64,000 nt of DNA, taken from Clostridia bacterium. Lineage in GTDB: Bacteria > Bacillota > Clostridia > Oscillospirales > Acutalibacteraceae. The stretch lies in the NCBI GenBank assembly GCA_017442225.1, contig JAFSAR010000001.1, forward strand, positions 16,738-80,737, read 5' to 3'. Shown here in pieces: positions 7,947 through 16,642 of this stretch (positions are counted from its first letter, which is position 1; the number at the start of each line of letters is the position of its first letter). A model generated the notes under the pieces. That model saw only the letters and a list, made by a program, of their open reading frames with translations. It did no database searches and was not told the DNA's origin. The translations under genes were made by a program, and so were the position numbers.

Positions 7947-10358
7947 TTATCTGATATCATATACGCTTCGAAGTTTAATTGTTTTTGGTGTACCTTCAAG
8001 TATTTTTACAGTTTTACTGCCGGCATTCATATCAAAATAGTTATCACTTAAAATGAAATCGCTGTCGGGTGAATCAATTTCGACATACTTTGCATATGCA
8101 TCAGCAAAAACAGTTATTTCATCACCGTTAATTTCGTAACGTAGTTTTGGATCAACAAAATTAAAGTGTTTTGGTACTGTGAATAAAACAGTGCCTTCCG
8201 AAACAACAGAACCGTCAACTACAAACGAGAAGCTTAAATAATTGTTTTCAACATCGGTTTTGTTGAAATCAATATTATCAAGCCATGCGGTATTAAGTGC
8301 GGGTACGGTAATATTTTCACTGCCTGTCTGTAAAATCTTGCTATCAGCTGTTCGAAGCTCCCAATTTACAATACCGTCTATATCGCTTGTAGTTTCGTTT
8401 GCTACAACAATTCTTGCTTCTGTAGAATAATCGTAAGCATCACGTAGCATTACAACATAAGGTCTTGTGGTCGTTTCACCGATTTCTCTGCATGAAATCA
8501 TCACAGGAGCAAAGAAACGCTTTGCAACATATTGTAACGCCTTATACCTGCCATAATAGTCAATACTCGCCCAAGAAGCTACGGGCCAAATGTCATTTAA
8601 CTGCCAATACAGTGAGCCCATACATCTTCCGCGGTGACGGCGCATATGCTCAACACCGTAACGAATAGCCTCGGCCTGTAAAAGCTGTGATGCATAAAGC
8701 AATGTACCAAAATCAGCAGGGTAGAGGAATGTATCACCCAAGTAGTTGAGTATCTTTTTATTTGCGCCCTTGCAACGCTGATGCATTTCAAATGTGCGGC
8801 TGAAAATATTTCTCTCCTCGGGCAATGTAAATGAATTTACAGTTTTTTCACATGGGAATGATTCAAAACCAAACTCGCTCAAATATCTAAAATAGTGGTT
8901 TCTATATTCGGTAAACGGCAGTCCACCATGCCATACTTGCCAATAATGACAGTCTCCTGCGCTTTCACCGCGTATATCTACAAATCCGCCGCCTGAGCTT
9001 GGCGATGACGATATATAAGGAACATATGGGCATATTTCATCAATAATTTTTGGTATAATACGCTCAAAAAGCTTAATATAAACCCTTTTTCGAGTGTCTT
9101 TAGAATTATCGTTCCACCAATATTCAATGGCTTCTTCAATTTCGTTATTACCCGAAATAACTGCTAAAGAAGCGTGATGACGAATTCGGGTAAGATTTTC
9201 ACGTATTTCCACTTCAACATTATCAAAAAACGCTTGATAACCAGGAATTGCCATACATGCAAACATAAGATCACAGAATACAACAATACCGTATTCATCA
9301 CAAGCATCAAAGAAATCAGCGTGAGGATAAATACCGCCGCCCCATACACGAATGGCATTAAAATTACAGTCATGACATTGCTTTATGAGGTTGTATGTGC
9401 GTTCCTTGCTATAGCGAGAAAATATATTATCCTCGGGTATGTAGTCGGCGCCCATTGCAAAGAATCGAATACCGTTAACTTCGTGGCAAAAGCTTTCGCC
9501 CCATTGGTCACGCTCTTGAATAAGCTTCATTGTACGCAAACCAATGCGCTTGGTATTGCTGTCGACAATTTCACCGTTTTGTGAAAGTTCTATTGTAAAG
9601 GTGTATAAATTCTGCTCACCAAAACCATTTGGCCACCAAAGCTTAGCGTCGGCAATTTCGCTTTCAACATTTGCGGGCAGGGTAAATTCACAGCCACAGG
9701 GTGCCGTAACCTTAACGGCTATATCAGCGATATTTTTTTCGGTATTAACACTTGGTGTAACATATACTTTACCGTTTTCATGACGCTGTGTTATATGAAT
9801 ATCTTTAATACGATCGCTGTCAACTGTAAGAAGATAAATGTCCTTCCAAATGCCAGCATCCGGTAGGCGTGGACCCCAGTCCCAACCCATCATACAAGCT
9901 GCTTTGCGTAGATGAGGGAAGCCAAAAAATGCATCCGTCGTACCGGGAACGGGATCTTTCGCATGCATTTCACGTGTAAATTTGTTTGGAGAAGCAAAGG
10001 TGAGTTTAATTTCATTTTCACCGTTAAGTAATACATCCGTAACATTAAACTCATAACTGCGATGCATATTATCGGTGTGAGCAATATGTTTACCGTTTAT
10101 GTAAATATCACAAAGTGTATCAAGTCCGTCACAATGCAGAAGTACGGGTGCATCAGTCTTAATAAATTCAAATTTTCTTGAAAAATCAAAATCGTTTTCA
10201 AGAATTTCTGTTGCCTCAAGCTCATTTGTACGGTAATAAGGGTCGGGTATAAGTTCTTTATCAAGTAGAAAAGAATAAACCGAGCCCGGCACACTACCTT
10301 CACAAGCATAACCGCCGCCCGCCATATTCCAGGTGCCGTTTAAAAGATATTTTTTCAT
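7947..10358 (-). CDS. Glycoside hydrolase family 2 beta-mannosidase
   Basis: Cleaves terminal beta-1,4-linked mannose from manno-oligosaccharides or N-glycan cores. The GH2 layout is visible: N-terminal jelly-roll sugar-binding part (about 1-180, LNGTWNM ... GWDWGPRLPDAG), an immunoglobulin-like middle, and a TIM barrel with acid/base E406 in SGNNE and nucleophile E495 in YLSEFGF. These motifs and the 803-residue length fit beta-mannosidases better than beta-galactosidases. The start is the ATG at 10358 behind GGGAGG; an upstream in-frame ATG lies inside the operator-like region and lacks a ribosome site. No signal peptide, so it acts on imported sugars. It is monocistronic with its own promoter and palindrome. 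Confidence 0.92.
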   Translation of the reverse strand: MKKYLLNGTWNMAGGGYACEGSVPGSVYSFLLDKELIPDPYYRTNELEATEILENDFDFSRKFEFIKTDAPVLLHCDGLDTLCDIYINGKHIAHTDNMHRSYEFNVTDVLLNGENEIKLTFASPNKFTREMHAKDPVPGTTDAFFGFPHLRKAACMMGWDWGPRLPDAGIWKDIYLLTVDSDRIKDIHITQRHENGKVYVTPSVNTEKNIADIAVKVTAPCGCEFTLPANVESEIADAKLWWPNGFGEQNLYTFTIELSQNGEIVDSNTKRIGLRTMKLIQERDQWGESFCHEVNGIRFFAMGADYIPEDNIFSRYSKERTYNLIKQCHDCNFNAIRVWGGGIYPHADFFDACDEYGIVVFCDLMFACMAIPGYQAFFDNVEVEIRENLTRIRHHASLAVISGNNEIEEAIEYWWNDNSKDTRKRVYIKLFERIIPKIIDEICPYVPYISSSPSSGGGFVDIRGESAGDCHYWQVWHGGLPFTEYRNHYFRYLSEFGFESFPCEKTVNSFTLPEERNIFSRTFEMHQRCKGANKKILNYLGDTFLYPADFGTLLYASQLLQAEAIRYGVEHMRRHRGRCMGSLYWQLNDIWPVASWASIDYYGRYKALQYVAKRFFAPVMISCREIGETTTRPYVVMLRDAYDYSTEARIVVANETTSDIDGIVNWELRTADSKILQTGSENITVPALNTAWLDNIDFNKTDVENNYLSFSFVVDGSVVSEGTVLFTVPKHFNFVDPKLRYEINGDEITVFADAYAKYVEIDSPDSDFILSDNYFDMNAGSKTVKILEGTPKTIKLRSVYDIR

Positions 10359-10391
10359 AAATTCCGCCTCCCAAAAGGATAAAAAATAGAC

Positions 10392-10450
10392 AAGATTATT
10401 TACCATAAATAACCTTATCTATTATAACTTTTATTAAATATCGTTGTCAA
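10392..10450 (-). promoter_or_regulatory. Sigma-A promoter and operator-like palindrome of the beta-mannosidase gene
   Basis: On the minus strand, TTGACA (10450-10445) is followed after 18 bp by TATAAT (10426-10421). Immediately downstream, 10392-10416 forms an 11-bp inverted repeat around 3 bp (AAGGTTATTTA / TAAATAATCTT, one G-T exchange), centred about 20 bp past the -10, the usual place for a repressor of the LacI/GntR/AraC-family sugar-gene type. The regulator is not in this window. Confidence 0.7.
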
Positions 10451-10467
10451 TATAAAATGCATTATTT

Positions 10468-11193
10468 TTAAAAAATAAACTCGTCGAGCAAAAATTTGTA
10501 ATCGCTTTCGGCATAATAGTGATGACTTGAGTTTTCGAGAATTTGCAACTTGAAATTTTCATTGTTTTTTAAATAATCAGTCGCTTTGCGTGATACCATT
10601 TCATCGTTTTTTGATTGAAAAACACAACAGGAAACGGATATATTATTTACAAGCGTTCTTGTGTATTTAATTTCCTTAAAAAGTTCTAAAAATCGTGGTA
10701 CCCAACCAATATATAACCAAAATTTCTTATCCTGATTTATACCACAAGCCGCCTTGTATGCGAGTCCTTCAACATCATCGGGTTTAATTTTATTAAAATA
10801 CAGTTTCAAAGAATTTGAAAACATTTTAAATTTGATACCGATTTTTAATGGTGTTGCTAACAAAAATAAACTCTTGATTTTGTCAGGTCTGTTATATGCT
10901 TGCTGTAGCGCAAAAAGAGTTCCCATTGAATGTGCTACGATAATAATTTGTTTGTGGCTTTGGAGTAAATCGTTTATCGCGGCTTCAACCTGGTTTTTCC
11001 AAACATTCATTGAAGTGCGAGAAAACTCTTTTACACCTTTACCGTGACCGTCAAGCAGTAGGTTATGTACAGAATACTCATTAGGCACAAGCGGTATAAA
11101 GTCTTTAAAGTGATTAGGCGTACCCAAAATACCATGGATAAATAAAACGGCACTATCGGCGCCATTTACGATACGTCTGTATTCTTTATGCAT
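10468..11193 (-). CDS. Alpha/beta-hydrolase (carboxylesterase / monoacylglycerol-lipase-like)
   Basis: A 241-residue serine hydrolase. Visible are the oxyanion-hole block VLFIHGILGTPNHF, the nucleophile elbow VAHSMGT (Ser in a small-x-Ser-x-Gly turn), a late Asp region near SKNDEMV and the final catalytic His in SSHHYY, in the order expected for the family and resembling Geobacillus Est30-like carboxylesterases. The start is ATG at 11193 with a strong AGGAGGTGATATT site; the longer open frame upstream runs into non-coding sequence. No signal peptide. Substrate unknown. The gene ends about 20 bp before the -35 of the beta-mannosidase promoter. Confidence 0.85.
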   Translation of the reverse strand: MHKEYRRIVNGADSAVLFIHGILGTPNHFKDFIPLVPNEYSVHNLLLDGHGKGVKEFSRTSMNVWKNQVEAAINDLLQSHKQIIIVAHSMGTLFALQQAYNRPDKIKSLFLLATPLKIGIKFKMFSNSLKLYFNKIKPDDVEGLAYKAACGINQDKKFWLYIGWVPRFLELFKEIKYTRTLVNNISVSCCVFQSKNDEMVSRKATDYLKNNENFKLQILENSSHHYYAESDYKFLLDEFIF

Positions 11194-11245
11194 AATATCA
11201 CCTCCTATTAAATTGATTATAGAATGATGCAAGAATAGTAGAAGT

Positions 11246-11280
11246 AAAAATCCCTCGAACGATAGTTTGAGGGATTTTTG
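11246..11280 (-). terminator. Intrinsic terminator downstream of tmRNA
   Basis: Inverted repeat AAAAATCCCTC (11246-11256) with 11269-11279, extendable inward to 15 bp with one wobble, followed by T residues on the minus strand. It lies 95 nt past the tmRNA CCA end. A second CCACCA (minus strand, ending at 11279) directly abuts its stem, the arrangement seen at tRNA ends in this window. Confidence 0.8.
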
Positions 11281-11374
11281 GTGGAGCATACCGCACAGCA
11301 CCCGAACTCACGTCCCGTGGTGGAAACCTTAGATTTGCACAAACCTGGACGGATTGGGTGTGGCAGCTTGCCAC

Positions 11375-11721
11375 TGGTGGATCCGGCGGGAATCGAACCC
11401 GCGTCCAAAAATCTATTCCTATCGGCATCTCCGAGCGCAGATAATTGTTTATGCTTTCCTTATATGACAGACAAGTATCAAACCGTCATACTTGGTAGTT
11501 CCTGCTTCATGACAATCGGTGGAACACCCGACTGTTCACGTTCACCGCTGAATGACGCCCTTCGCAAAGCCGCGGTACTCTTCGGTCGGACGGCTGCCTA
11601 ATTAGGCAGCAAGTGCAACTTTATTGTTGTCAGTTAATTTTAAATTGCGGATTTTAAAGCGGTTCCGCACCGCTGCTCGCTTCCGATAGTTCAAAATCCC
11701 TGTCGAAACCTTTACGGACCC
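11375..11721 (-). ncRNA. ssrA: Transfer-messenger RNA (tmRNA)
   Basis: Rescues ribosomes stalled on broken mRNAs and tags the nascent chain for proteolysis, working with SmpB. The 5' end GGGTCCG pairs with CGGATCC before ACCA, giving a 7-bp tRNA-like acceptor stem. A T-arm (GGGTTCGATTCCC) precedes the 3' end, and GTAAAGGTTTCGACAGGG is the typical 5' segment. The tag frame ends in TDNNKVALAA followed by TAA (complement of 11602-11604), with the usual ALAA degron. The 347-nt length is normal. smpB lies 49 bp upstream on the same strand. A hairpin (GTGGCA/TGCCAC, 11360-11374) touches the mature 3' end. Confidence 0.97.
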
Positions 11722-11770
11722 GAATTTAAAGTAATAGATAAGAGTAAATAGTGAAGAAGTTAATAAAGAT

Positions 11771-12229
11771 TTATCGGTTTTGCTCTTTTAGCGCACGGTC
11801 TATTGTACGGTTGGCGTCACGACGTGCAGCCGTTGCGCGTTTGTCGTGAAGATGCTTACCTCGACACAAGCCTAACTGGACCTTAACGAGTGACCCTTTA
11901 AAATAAACCGATAGGGGAATAAGGGTAAGTCCCTGTTGCTTGACGGTACCCAAAAGTCGCATAATTTCGCGTTTGTGCATCAACAGCTTGCGGTCGCGCT
12001 TTGGCTCTCGGTTAAAAATATTGCCGTGATCATAAGGACTTATGTGCATACCCTTGATAATCATTTCTCCGTCGTCCACGCTGCACCACGCGTCTTTTAA
12101 ATTTACTCCGCCTGCGCGGATAGATTTAACCTCGGTACCCGAAAGGGAGATACCTGCTTCATAGCTTTCAAGCACAAAATACTCGTGAAAAGCTTTTTTG
12201 TTTGTAGCAATTGTTTTTGTGTTTTCCAA
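11771..12229 (-). CDS. smpB: SsrA-binding protein SmpB
   Basis: Binds the tRNA-like domain of tmRNA and carries it to stalled ribosomes. The 152-residue protein shows the family blocks NKKAFHEYFVLESYEAGI, GTEVKSIRAG, a KRDRKLLMHK-type stretch and the basic C-terminal tail DKRATAARRDANRTIDRALK that reaches into the mRNA channel. It lies directly upstream of ssrA on the same strand, so protein and RNA partner are probably co-expressed. The ribosome site AGGAGATATC supports the ATG at 12229. Confidence 0.97.
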   Translation of the reverse strand: MENTKTIATNKKAFHEYFVLESYEAGISLSGTEVKSIRAGGVNLKDAWCSVDDGEMIIKGMHISPYDHGNIFNREPKRDRKLLMHKREIMRLLGTVKQQGLTLIPLSVYFKGSLVKVQLGLCRGKHLHDKRATAARRDANRTIDRALKEQNR

Positions 12230-12264
12230 AATGATATCTCCTTTCTTTTTAGTTACATTATCGT

Positions 12265-12480
12265 TTAGAGCGAAAAATCTTCTGCAGTAAACTGAGTGAC
12301 ATGGTTTGTCTTTTGCGGTGTGCGTTTAAGCGGGTCATATTTATAATGGCGGCAAGCGTCGGCACGGGTGGTAACACCGTGTTTTTTGCAAAAAATATCG
12401 TCCGTGTAATCTGATTTTCTTCCGTGAACACACCACAGACAAGACTTTTGCAACTTTTTATTAAAACCTTTAAGTGCCAT
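12265..12480 (-). CDS. Small Cys-rich conserved protein, zinc-binding-like
   Basis: Not recognised as a named family. The 71-residue protein has C14-x2-C17, C31 and C43 with flanking His residues (VHG, KKHG, CRHYKYDP), an arrangement that could hold one zinc ion, and a basic N-terminus (ALKGFNKKLQK). The start is ATG at 12480 behind GAGGTGAT; an ATG 9 bp upstream has no spacing for a ribosome site. It lies 35 bp upstream of smpB and 21 bp downstream of ylbJ on the same strand. A nucleic-acid-binding role is possible but unproven. Confidence 0.7.
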   Translation of the reverse strand: MALKGFNKKLQKSCLWCVHGRKSDYTDDIFCKKHGVTTRADACRHYKYDPLKRTPQKTNHVTQFTAEDFSL

Positions 12481-12501
12481 ATAAATCACCTCGGGTGGAT
12501 A

Positions 12502-13569
12502 TTATATCACATCTTTTAGAATTTTTCCACTACTATTTTTTGTATATATAAAAACAAACAGCATAATCAGCATAATTACAAGGGAAATTGATACCGCAAT
12601 ATCAGAATACAGCACACTGAATTTAAAACCTATATTATTACTAAACGTTGAAATCTTAATATCAAAAACATTGATTATAAGCTTGGTAATCAGTGCGCTG
12701 ATAAATCCGTGCAGTATTCTGCCAAGGCAAAAACGCCAGAATTTTATTTTTCTTCCTCCCGACATAGCAAATATCTGGCACCAGATTGAAACACCTGAAA
12801 AGCCCAATAAAAACGAAATAAATACAATATTTTTGGTTTTGGTAACCGCTGACGTGACTTCGGTAAAATAAACGATATTTTTAAGTATTGGCATATCACT
12901 CAAAAAGTAGTCAAGATATGCATTAAGGCCCGAAAAAAGTATAACAAAACTGCAAATTTTAAGTACAGACGCTGACGCGTCAGCCACACTTACGACAAAG
13001 TTATCTGAAAAATTTTTAATTGTCGGCGGCGCAACCTTACATAAGCAGTTGTGCCGTTTTAATTCGATACCGCAAGCGGCTGCCAATATGACAGATGCTA
13101 CTATGTGTGAAAACAGTAAAATAATACCGATTTTATATGAGCCAAGCATACCTGACCCAACCGCAGAAATAACAAACGCGGGGCCAGCATTTACACAGTA
13201 CGTAAGCATAATATCAGCAGTTTTTTTATCAATAATATTTTGTCCGTACTGTTCATTTATCAGCCGCGCGCCAACAGGGTAACCACCAAGCATTGATAAC
13301 AGAAACATAAAAAACATATCAAAATTATGACCAAAAATTGCATATAAAATGTTATTTATAAAGCTGTTTTTAATACTAAACCCACTTTTTATGAGCATCA
13401 ATACGCATACCATAAAAGGAAAAAGCGACGGTATTATTACGTTTGCCGATATCAAAAGGCCTCGGCTTACGCCTTGACTCGAAATCTCTGGAAAAACAAT
13501 TATCAGTACTATAAAAATCACAACACAAAAAGCAGATAAAAATTTAGAGAATTTATTTTTTAAAAGCAT
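12502..13569 (-). CDS. ylbJ: Sporulation integral membrane protein YlbJ
   Basis: A polytopic membrane protein of the nucleoside-recognition/gate superfamily; in Bacillus subtilis ylbJ is mother-cell (sigma-E) expressed and needed for resistant spores. The 355-residue protein has about eight hydrophobic segments and the motifs ANVIIPSLFPFMV, MLGGYPVGARL and YCVNAGPAF that mark the family. The ATG at 13569 is preceded by GGGGTG with good spacing; a GTG 9 bp upstream would overlap that site. It is divergent from yqfC across an AT-rich gap with sigma-E-like -10 sequences. Confidence 0.88.
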   Translation of the reverse strand: MLLKNKFSKFLSAFCVVIFIVLIIVFPEISSQGVSRGLLISANVIIPSLFPFMVCVLMLIKSGFSIKNSFINNILYAIFGHNFDMFFMFLLSMLGGYPVGARLINEQYGQNIIDKKTADIMLTYCVNAGPAFVISAVGSGMLGSYKIGIILLFSHIVASVILAAACGIELKRHNCLCKVAPPTIKNFSDNFVVSVADASASVLKICSFVILFSGLNAYLDYFLSDMPILKNIVYFTEVTSAVTKTKNIVFISFLLGFSGVSIWCQIFAMSGGRKIKFWRFCLGRILHGFISALITKLIINVFDIKISTFSNNIGFKFSVLYSDIAVSISLVIMLIMLFVFIYTKNSSGKILKDVI

Positions 13570-13587
13570 TATAAACACCCCAAATAA

Positions 13588-13631
13588 TTTATATGCTTTT
13601 TTGAATTATTATAATAATTTTTTCATATCTT
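13588..13631. promoter_or_regulatory. Possible divergent sigma-E promoters of ylbJ and yqfC
   Basis: The ylbJ-yqfC gap holds two sequences like the Bacillus sigma-E -10 box (CATAyAmT): CATATAAA on the minus strand (13595-13588) facing ylbJ and CATATCTT on the plus strand (13624-13631) facing yqfC, with AT-rich -35 regions between. The match is loose and the assignment leans on known sigma-E control of both genes in B. subtilis. Confidence 0.4.
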
Positions 13632-13667
13632 GAAATTAGTAGTTTTATAAAAAGGGGAGTGTTAAGC

Positions 13668-13961
13668 TTGCCAAAATTTAAGTTTAAATCGGCAAGAAAA
13701 AACAGATTTAATTTTATTAAAGATTATGATGAAATTTTAAACCAAGAAATGTTTATTGGCGCGCATACAGAGATATTTTCAAATAAAAAGATTATAATTG
13801 AGGGTTGCCAAAGCATTGTTGATTATCAAAGCGATTATATAAAGTTAAAACTTAAAAAAGGCTTTTTAAACGTTTTTGGAAATGAATTTTTAATAACGGC
13901 GTTTGATGATGAAAAAATTGTGATAAAAGGGAATATTATGTCAATAGAATTCTGCGTTTAG
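13668..13961 (+). CDS. yqfC: Sporulation protein YqfC
   Basis: A small protein (97 residues from this start) of the YqfC family, made with YqfD in the mother cell during sporulation. Visible family features are NQEMFIGAHTEIFSNKKIIIEGC and the closing VIKGNIMSIEF. TTG at 13668 lies 8 nt after GGGGAG; the GTG at 13659 overlaps that site and is less likely. yqfD begins 8 bp after the stop. Function in coat or envelope assembly is not known in detail. Confidence 0.82.
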   Translation: MPKFKFKSARKNRFNFIKDYDEILNQEMFIGAHTEIFSNKKIIIEGCQSIVDYQSDYIKLKLKKGFLNVFGNEFLITAFDDEKIVIKGNIMSIEFCV

Positions 13962-13969
13962 GTGATTTT

Positions 13970-15139
13970 ATGGTATGGTTATGGCGATTTCTTATAGGAT
14001 ATCTGACAATAAAAATTAACGGTGAATATGGAGAGCAAATACTTAACCGCGCTGCCGCAAACGGTATAAGTATTTGGAATTTACATTATAAAAACGGATG
14101 TATATCGGGCAATATATCGGCGCAAAATTTTTGCAAGCTTCGTACGCTTAAGCGCGGTATAAAATGCAAAATAAAAATCGTCAAAAAGCACGGTTATATT
14201 TTCCGTATTAAAAAATATAAAAAGCGTGTGGGTTTTGTATCAGGCGTTGCAATTTTTTCAGCAATTTTAGTTTTCCTCTCAAATTTTGTATGGATAATTA
14301 ACGTTGAGGGCAACAGTAATCTATCAACCAAAGAAATCATATCATCGTGCAAAAAAATCGGCATATATGAAGGTATGAGAAAGAAAAAAGTTAATAACAA
14401 ATATGATTCCCAGCGATTGCAGCTGTTACAAAGCGGTATTGCGTGGTGTTCGCTAAATCTTGAAGGCAGTGTACTTACCGTAAATTTAAGCGAAACAGCC
14501 ATTTCAGATAAAGAGCAAAGACAAAACCCGTCTAATTTGAAAGCCGCCTTTGAAGGCAAAATTAAAAAAATAGACATAACATCAGGTGATGCGGTTATTA
14601 AAGTTGGTGATACCGTATCAAAAGGTGATTTGTTGGTATCAGGTGTTAAGCAAAATCTTTCAAGTACGCTTTTTGTTCATTCTGAGGGTATTGTTATTGC
14701 CGAAACAAAAAGAACGTTTTCTGCCGAGGGTGAATTCACACAAACTACTCAGCAAATGACAGGGGACATAATCAAAAGATTTACAATTGATTTTTTTAAT
14801 CTAAAAATTCCACTATATCTTGGAAATATAAAACAACAGCACAGTTATCACGCAAATATTAAAAATTTAACGATCTTTGATAAAGAAATTCCAATAAAAT
14901 TTGCCTGTGAAAAGTATGATATTTGTAAAGAAACAACGGTCATCTACGAAAAAAGCGTACTCGAAGAAATGTTATACACCGATATCAAAAAACAGGTTAA
15001 AGGATTTGAATTTTTAAACGCCACGGAAGGCGAAAAAGAATTTACTTATACCGATAAAGGAATCTTGCTAAAAATTACATATATTTGTGAAGAAAATATT
15101 GCAGTTCAGGATAAAATATTATTAGATACTGAAAATTGA
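13970..15139 (+). CDS. yqfD: Sporulation protein YqfD
   Basis: A 389-residue sporulation membrane protein, needed for efficient spore formation in B. subtilis. After a basic N-terminal domain there is one clear transmembrane segment (about 88-108, GFVSGVAIFSAILVFLSNFVW), then an extracytoplasmic domain starting INVEGNSNLSTKEI, POTRA-like in appearance, and a long beta-rich C-terminus containing GDTVSKGDLLVSG. It pairs with yqfC and in Firmicutes commonly precedes phoH, as here. The ATG follows AGGTGATTTT. Confidence 0.9.
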   Translation: MVWLWRFLIGYLTIKINGEYGEQILNRAAANGISIWNLHYKNGCISGNISAQNFCKLRTLKRGIKCKIKIVKKHGYIFRIKKYKKRVGFVSGVAIFSAILVFLSNFVWIINVEGNSNLSTKEIISSCKKIGIYEGMRKKKVNNKYDSQRLQLLQSGIAWCSLNLEGSVLTVNLSETAISDKEQRQNPSNLKAAFEGKIKKIDITSGDAVIKVGDTVSKGDLLVSGVKQNLSSTLFVHSEGIVIAETKRTFSAEGEFTQTTQQMTGDIIKRFTIDFFNLKIPLYLGNIKQQHSYHANIKNLTIFDKEIPIKFACEKYDICKETTVIYEKSVLEEMLYTDIKKQVKGFEFLNATEGEKEFTYTDKGILLKITYICEENIAVQDKILLDTEN

Positions 15140-15165
15140 CTTTTGCTATATATTTGGTGTATAAT
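15136..15165 (+). promoter_or_regulatory. Sigma-A promoter for the phoH-ybeY-era-recO-mutS2 operon
   Basis: TTGACT (15136-15141) and TATAAT (15160-15165) separated by 18 bp, overlapping the yqfD stop and about 30 bp before the phoH start. It lets the housekeeping operon be transcribed independently of sporulation. Confidence 0.75.
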
Positions 15166-15196
15166 AGTATGGAATATATTATCAGGAGTCAACTTT

Positions 15197-16165
15197 ATGG
15201 AATTGCTTATTGATATCGAACGTGTAGAACAGCTTGTAAACCTGTTTGGCAACCTTGACGAGAACATAAAAAGGCTTGAAAACAAGTACAACGTTGCAAT
15301 TACCTCACATTCGGGACAACTAAAGTTAATCGGCGAAACGGTCAATGTAACCAATGCGTCTCGAGCGATTAAATGCCTGCTTGAAATCATCAACAAGGGT
15401 GAAACACTTACCGCACAGAATATTGATTATGTTATAAATATGGTCGAGGATGATGAGGACGATAAAATCTCGCGTCTTACTGATGCAGACTGTATTTGCG
15501 TAACGTCAAAGGGTAAGCCGATAAAGCCAAAAACACTCGGTCAGCGCCGTTACGTTGAGGCAATTCAAAAAAATACAATTACCATAGGCGTAGGTCCTGC
15601 GGGTACTGGAAAAACGTATCTTGCGGTAGCACTTGCTGTAAATGCATTCAGAGCAAAGCAAGTAAATCGCATTATTCTGACTCGTCCTGCTGTTGAAGCG
15701 GGGGAGAAGTTAGGCTTTCTGCCTGGTGATTTACAACAAAAGGTTGACCCATATTTGCGTCCACTTTATGACGCGCTTTACGATATGTTGGGAGCCGAAA
15801 ATTTTCAAAAATGTCAGGAACGCGGCGATATTGAGGTAGCGCCACTAGCGTACATGCGTGGCAGAACGCTTGACGACAGCTTTATTATTCTTGACGAGGC
15901 GCAAAACACCACACATGAGCAAATGAAAATGTTTTTAACCCGTCTTGGCTTTAATTCAAAGGCGGTTGTTACCGGTGATATAACACAGATTGACTTGCCG
16001 GGTGACAAAAAATCAGGACTTAAACAGGCGGTAAAAATACTTAAAGGAATTGATGATATAGCAATCGCACAGCTTAGCGGTAAGGATGTTGTCCGTCACC
16101 GACTTGTGCAGGAGATAATAAAGGCATACGAAAGGAATGCGGAGAGAAATGAAGGTAAAGGTTAA
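15197..16165 (+). CDS. phoH: PhoH family ATPase
   Basis: A cytoplasmic P-loop ATPase of the PhoH family, linked to RNA metabolism; biochemical role still uncertain. The 322-residue protein has an N-terminal KH-like region (about 15-80), then Walker A GPAGTGKTYLA, the block TRPAVEAGEKLGFLPGDL and Walker B FIILDEAQNTT. The ATG at 15197 follows CAGGAGTCAAC; the longer frame upstream overlaps the promoter. The stop overlaps ybeY by 17 bp, a conserved pairing that points to shared function in RNA processing. Confidence 0.93.
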   Translation: MELLIDIERVEQLVNLFGNLDENIKRLENKYNVAITSHSGQLKLIGETVNVTNASRAIKCLLEIINKGETLTAQNIDYVINMVEDDEDDKISRLTDADCICVTSKGKPIKPKTLGQRRYVEAIQKNTITIGVGPAGTGKTYLAVALAVNAFRAKQVNRIILTRPAVEAGEKLGFLPGDLQQKVDPYLRPLYDALYDMLGAENFQKCQERGDIEVAPLAYMRGRTLDDSFIILDEAQNTTHEQMKMFLTRLGFNSKAVVTGDITQIDLPGDKKSGLKQAVKILKGIDDIAIAQLSGKDVVRHRLVQEIIKAYERNAERNEGKG

Positions 16166-16631
16166 TATTACAAATACCCAAAGAGATACTGCGATACCTG
16201 TTGGTACAAAATTGCTTGTGAGAAAGGCTTGTATCGCAACCTTGGTTGAAGAAAATTTCCCCGACAACGCCGAGGTAGACGTTACGTTTGTAAACGACGA
16301 ACAGATAAAAGAATATAACAACCAGTTCCGCAATATCGACAAATCTACCGACGTGCTGTCTTTTCCTTTAGGTGAAAACGGTGTCTATGACGTAAACCCC
16401 GAAACTAACAATAAAATGCTTGGCGACGTGGTAATTTCAATTGACCATGCGCTTGCCCAAGCCGATTTATTCGGTCACGGTTTACGGCGTGAGATAGGTT
16501 ATTTAACTGTTCATTCTATGCTGCATTTACTTGGTTACGACCACGTAAACGGCGGTATGGAAAAGACCGTTATGCGTGAAAAGGAAGAAACAATCCTTAA
16601 AAAATTAGGACTTGCAATCACAAAGGTATAA
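16149..16631 (+). CDS. ybeY: Endoribonuclease YbeY
   Basis: Metal-dependent endoribonuclease involved in 16S rRNA 3' maturation and ribosome quality control. The 160-residue protein carries the zinc signature HSMLHLLGYDH (H3xHx5H) and the upstream STDVLSFPL block. The ATG at 16149 lies inside the end of phoH after GGAGAG; an earlier in-frame start has no better site. Cotranscription with phoH and era is the common Firmicute arrangement, although dgkA and cdd, often between ybeY and era, are absent here. Confidence 0.96.
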   Translation: MKVKVNITNTQRDTAIPVGTKLLVRKACIATLVEENFPDNAEVDVTFVNDEQIKEYNNQFRNIDKSTDVLSFPLGENGVYDVNPETNNKMLGDVVISIDHALAQADLFGHGLRREIGYLTVHSMLHLLGYDHVNGGMEKTVMREKEETILKKLGLAITKV

Positions 16632-16642
16632 GGGTGTGAAAA

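Noticed and set aside
11278..11601. 107-residue open frame on the plus strand
   Set aside because: It is antisense to tmRNA and its terminator; no ribosome site, and the region is explained by ssrA.
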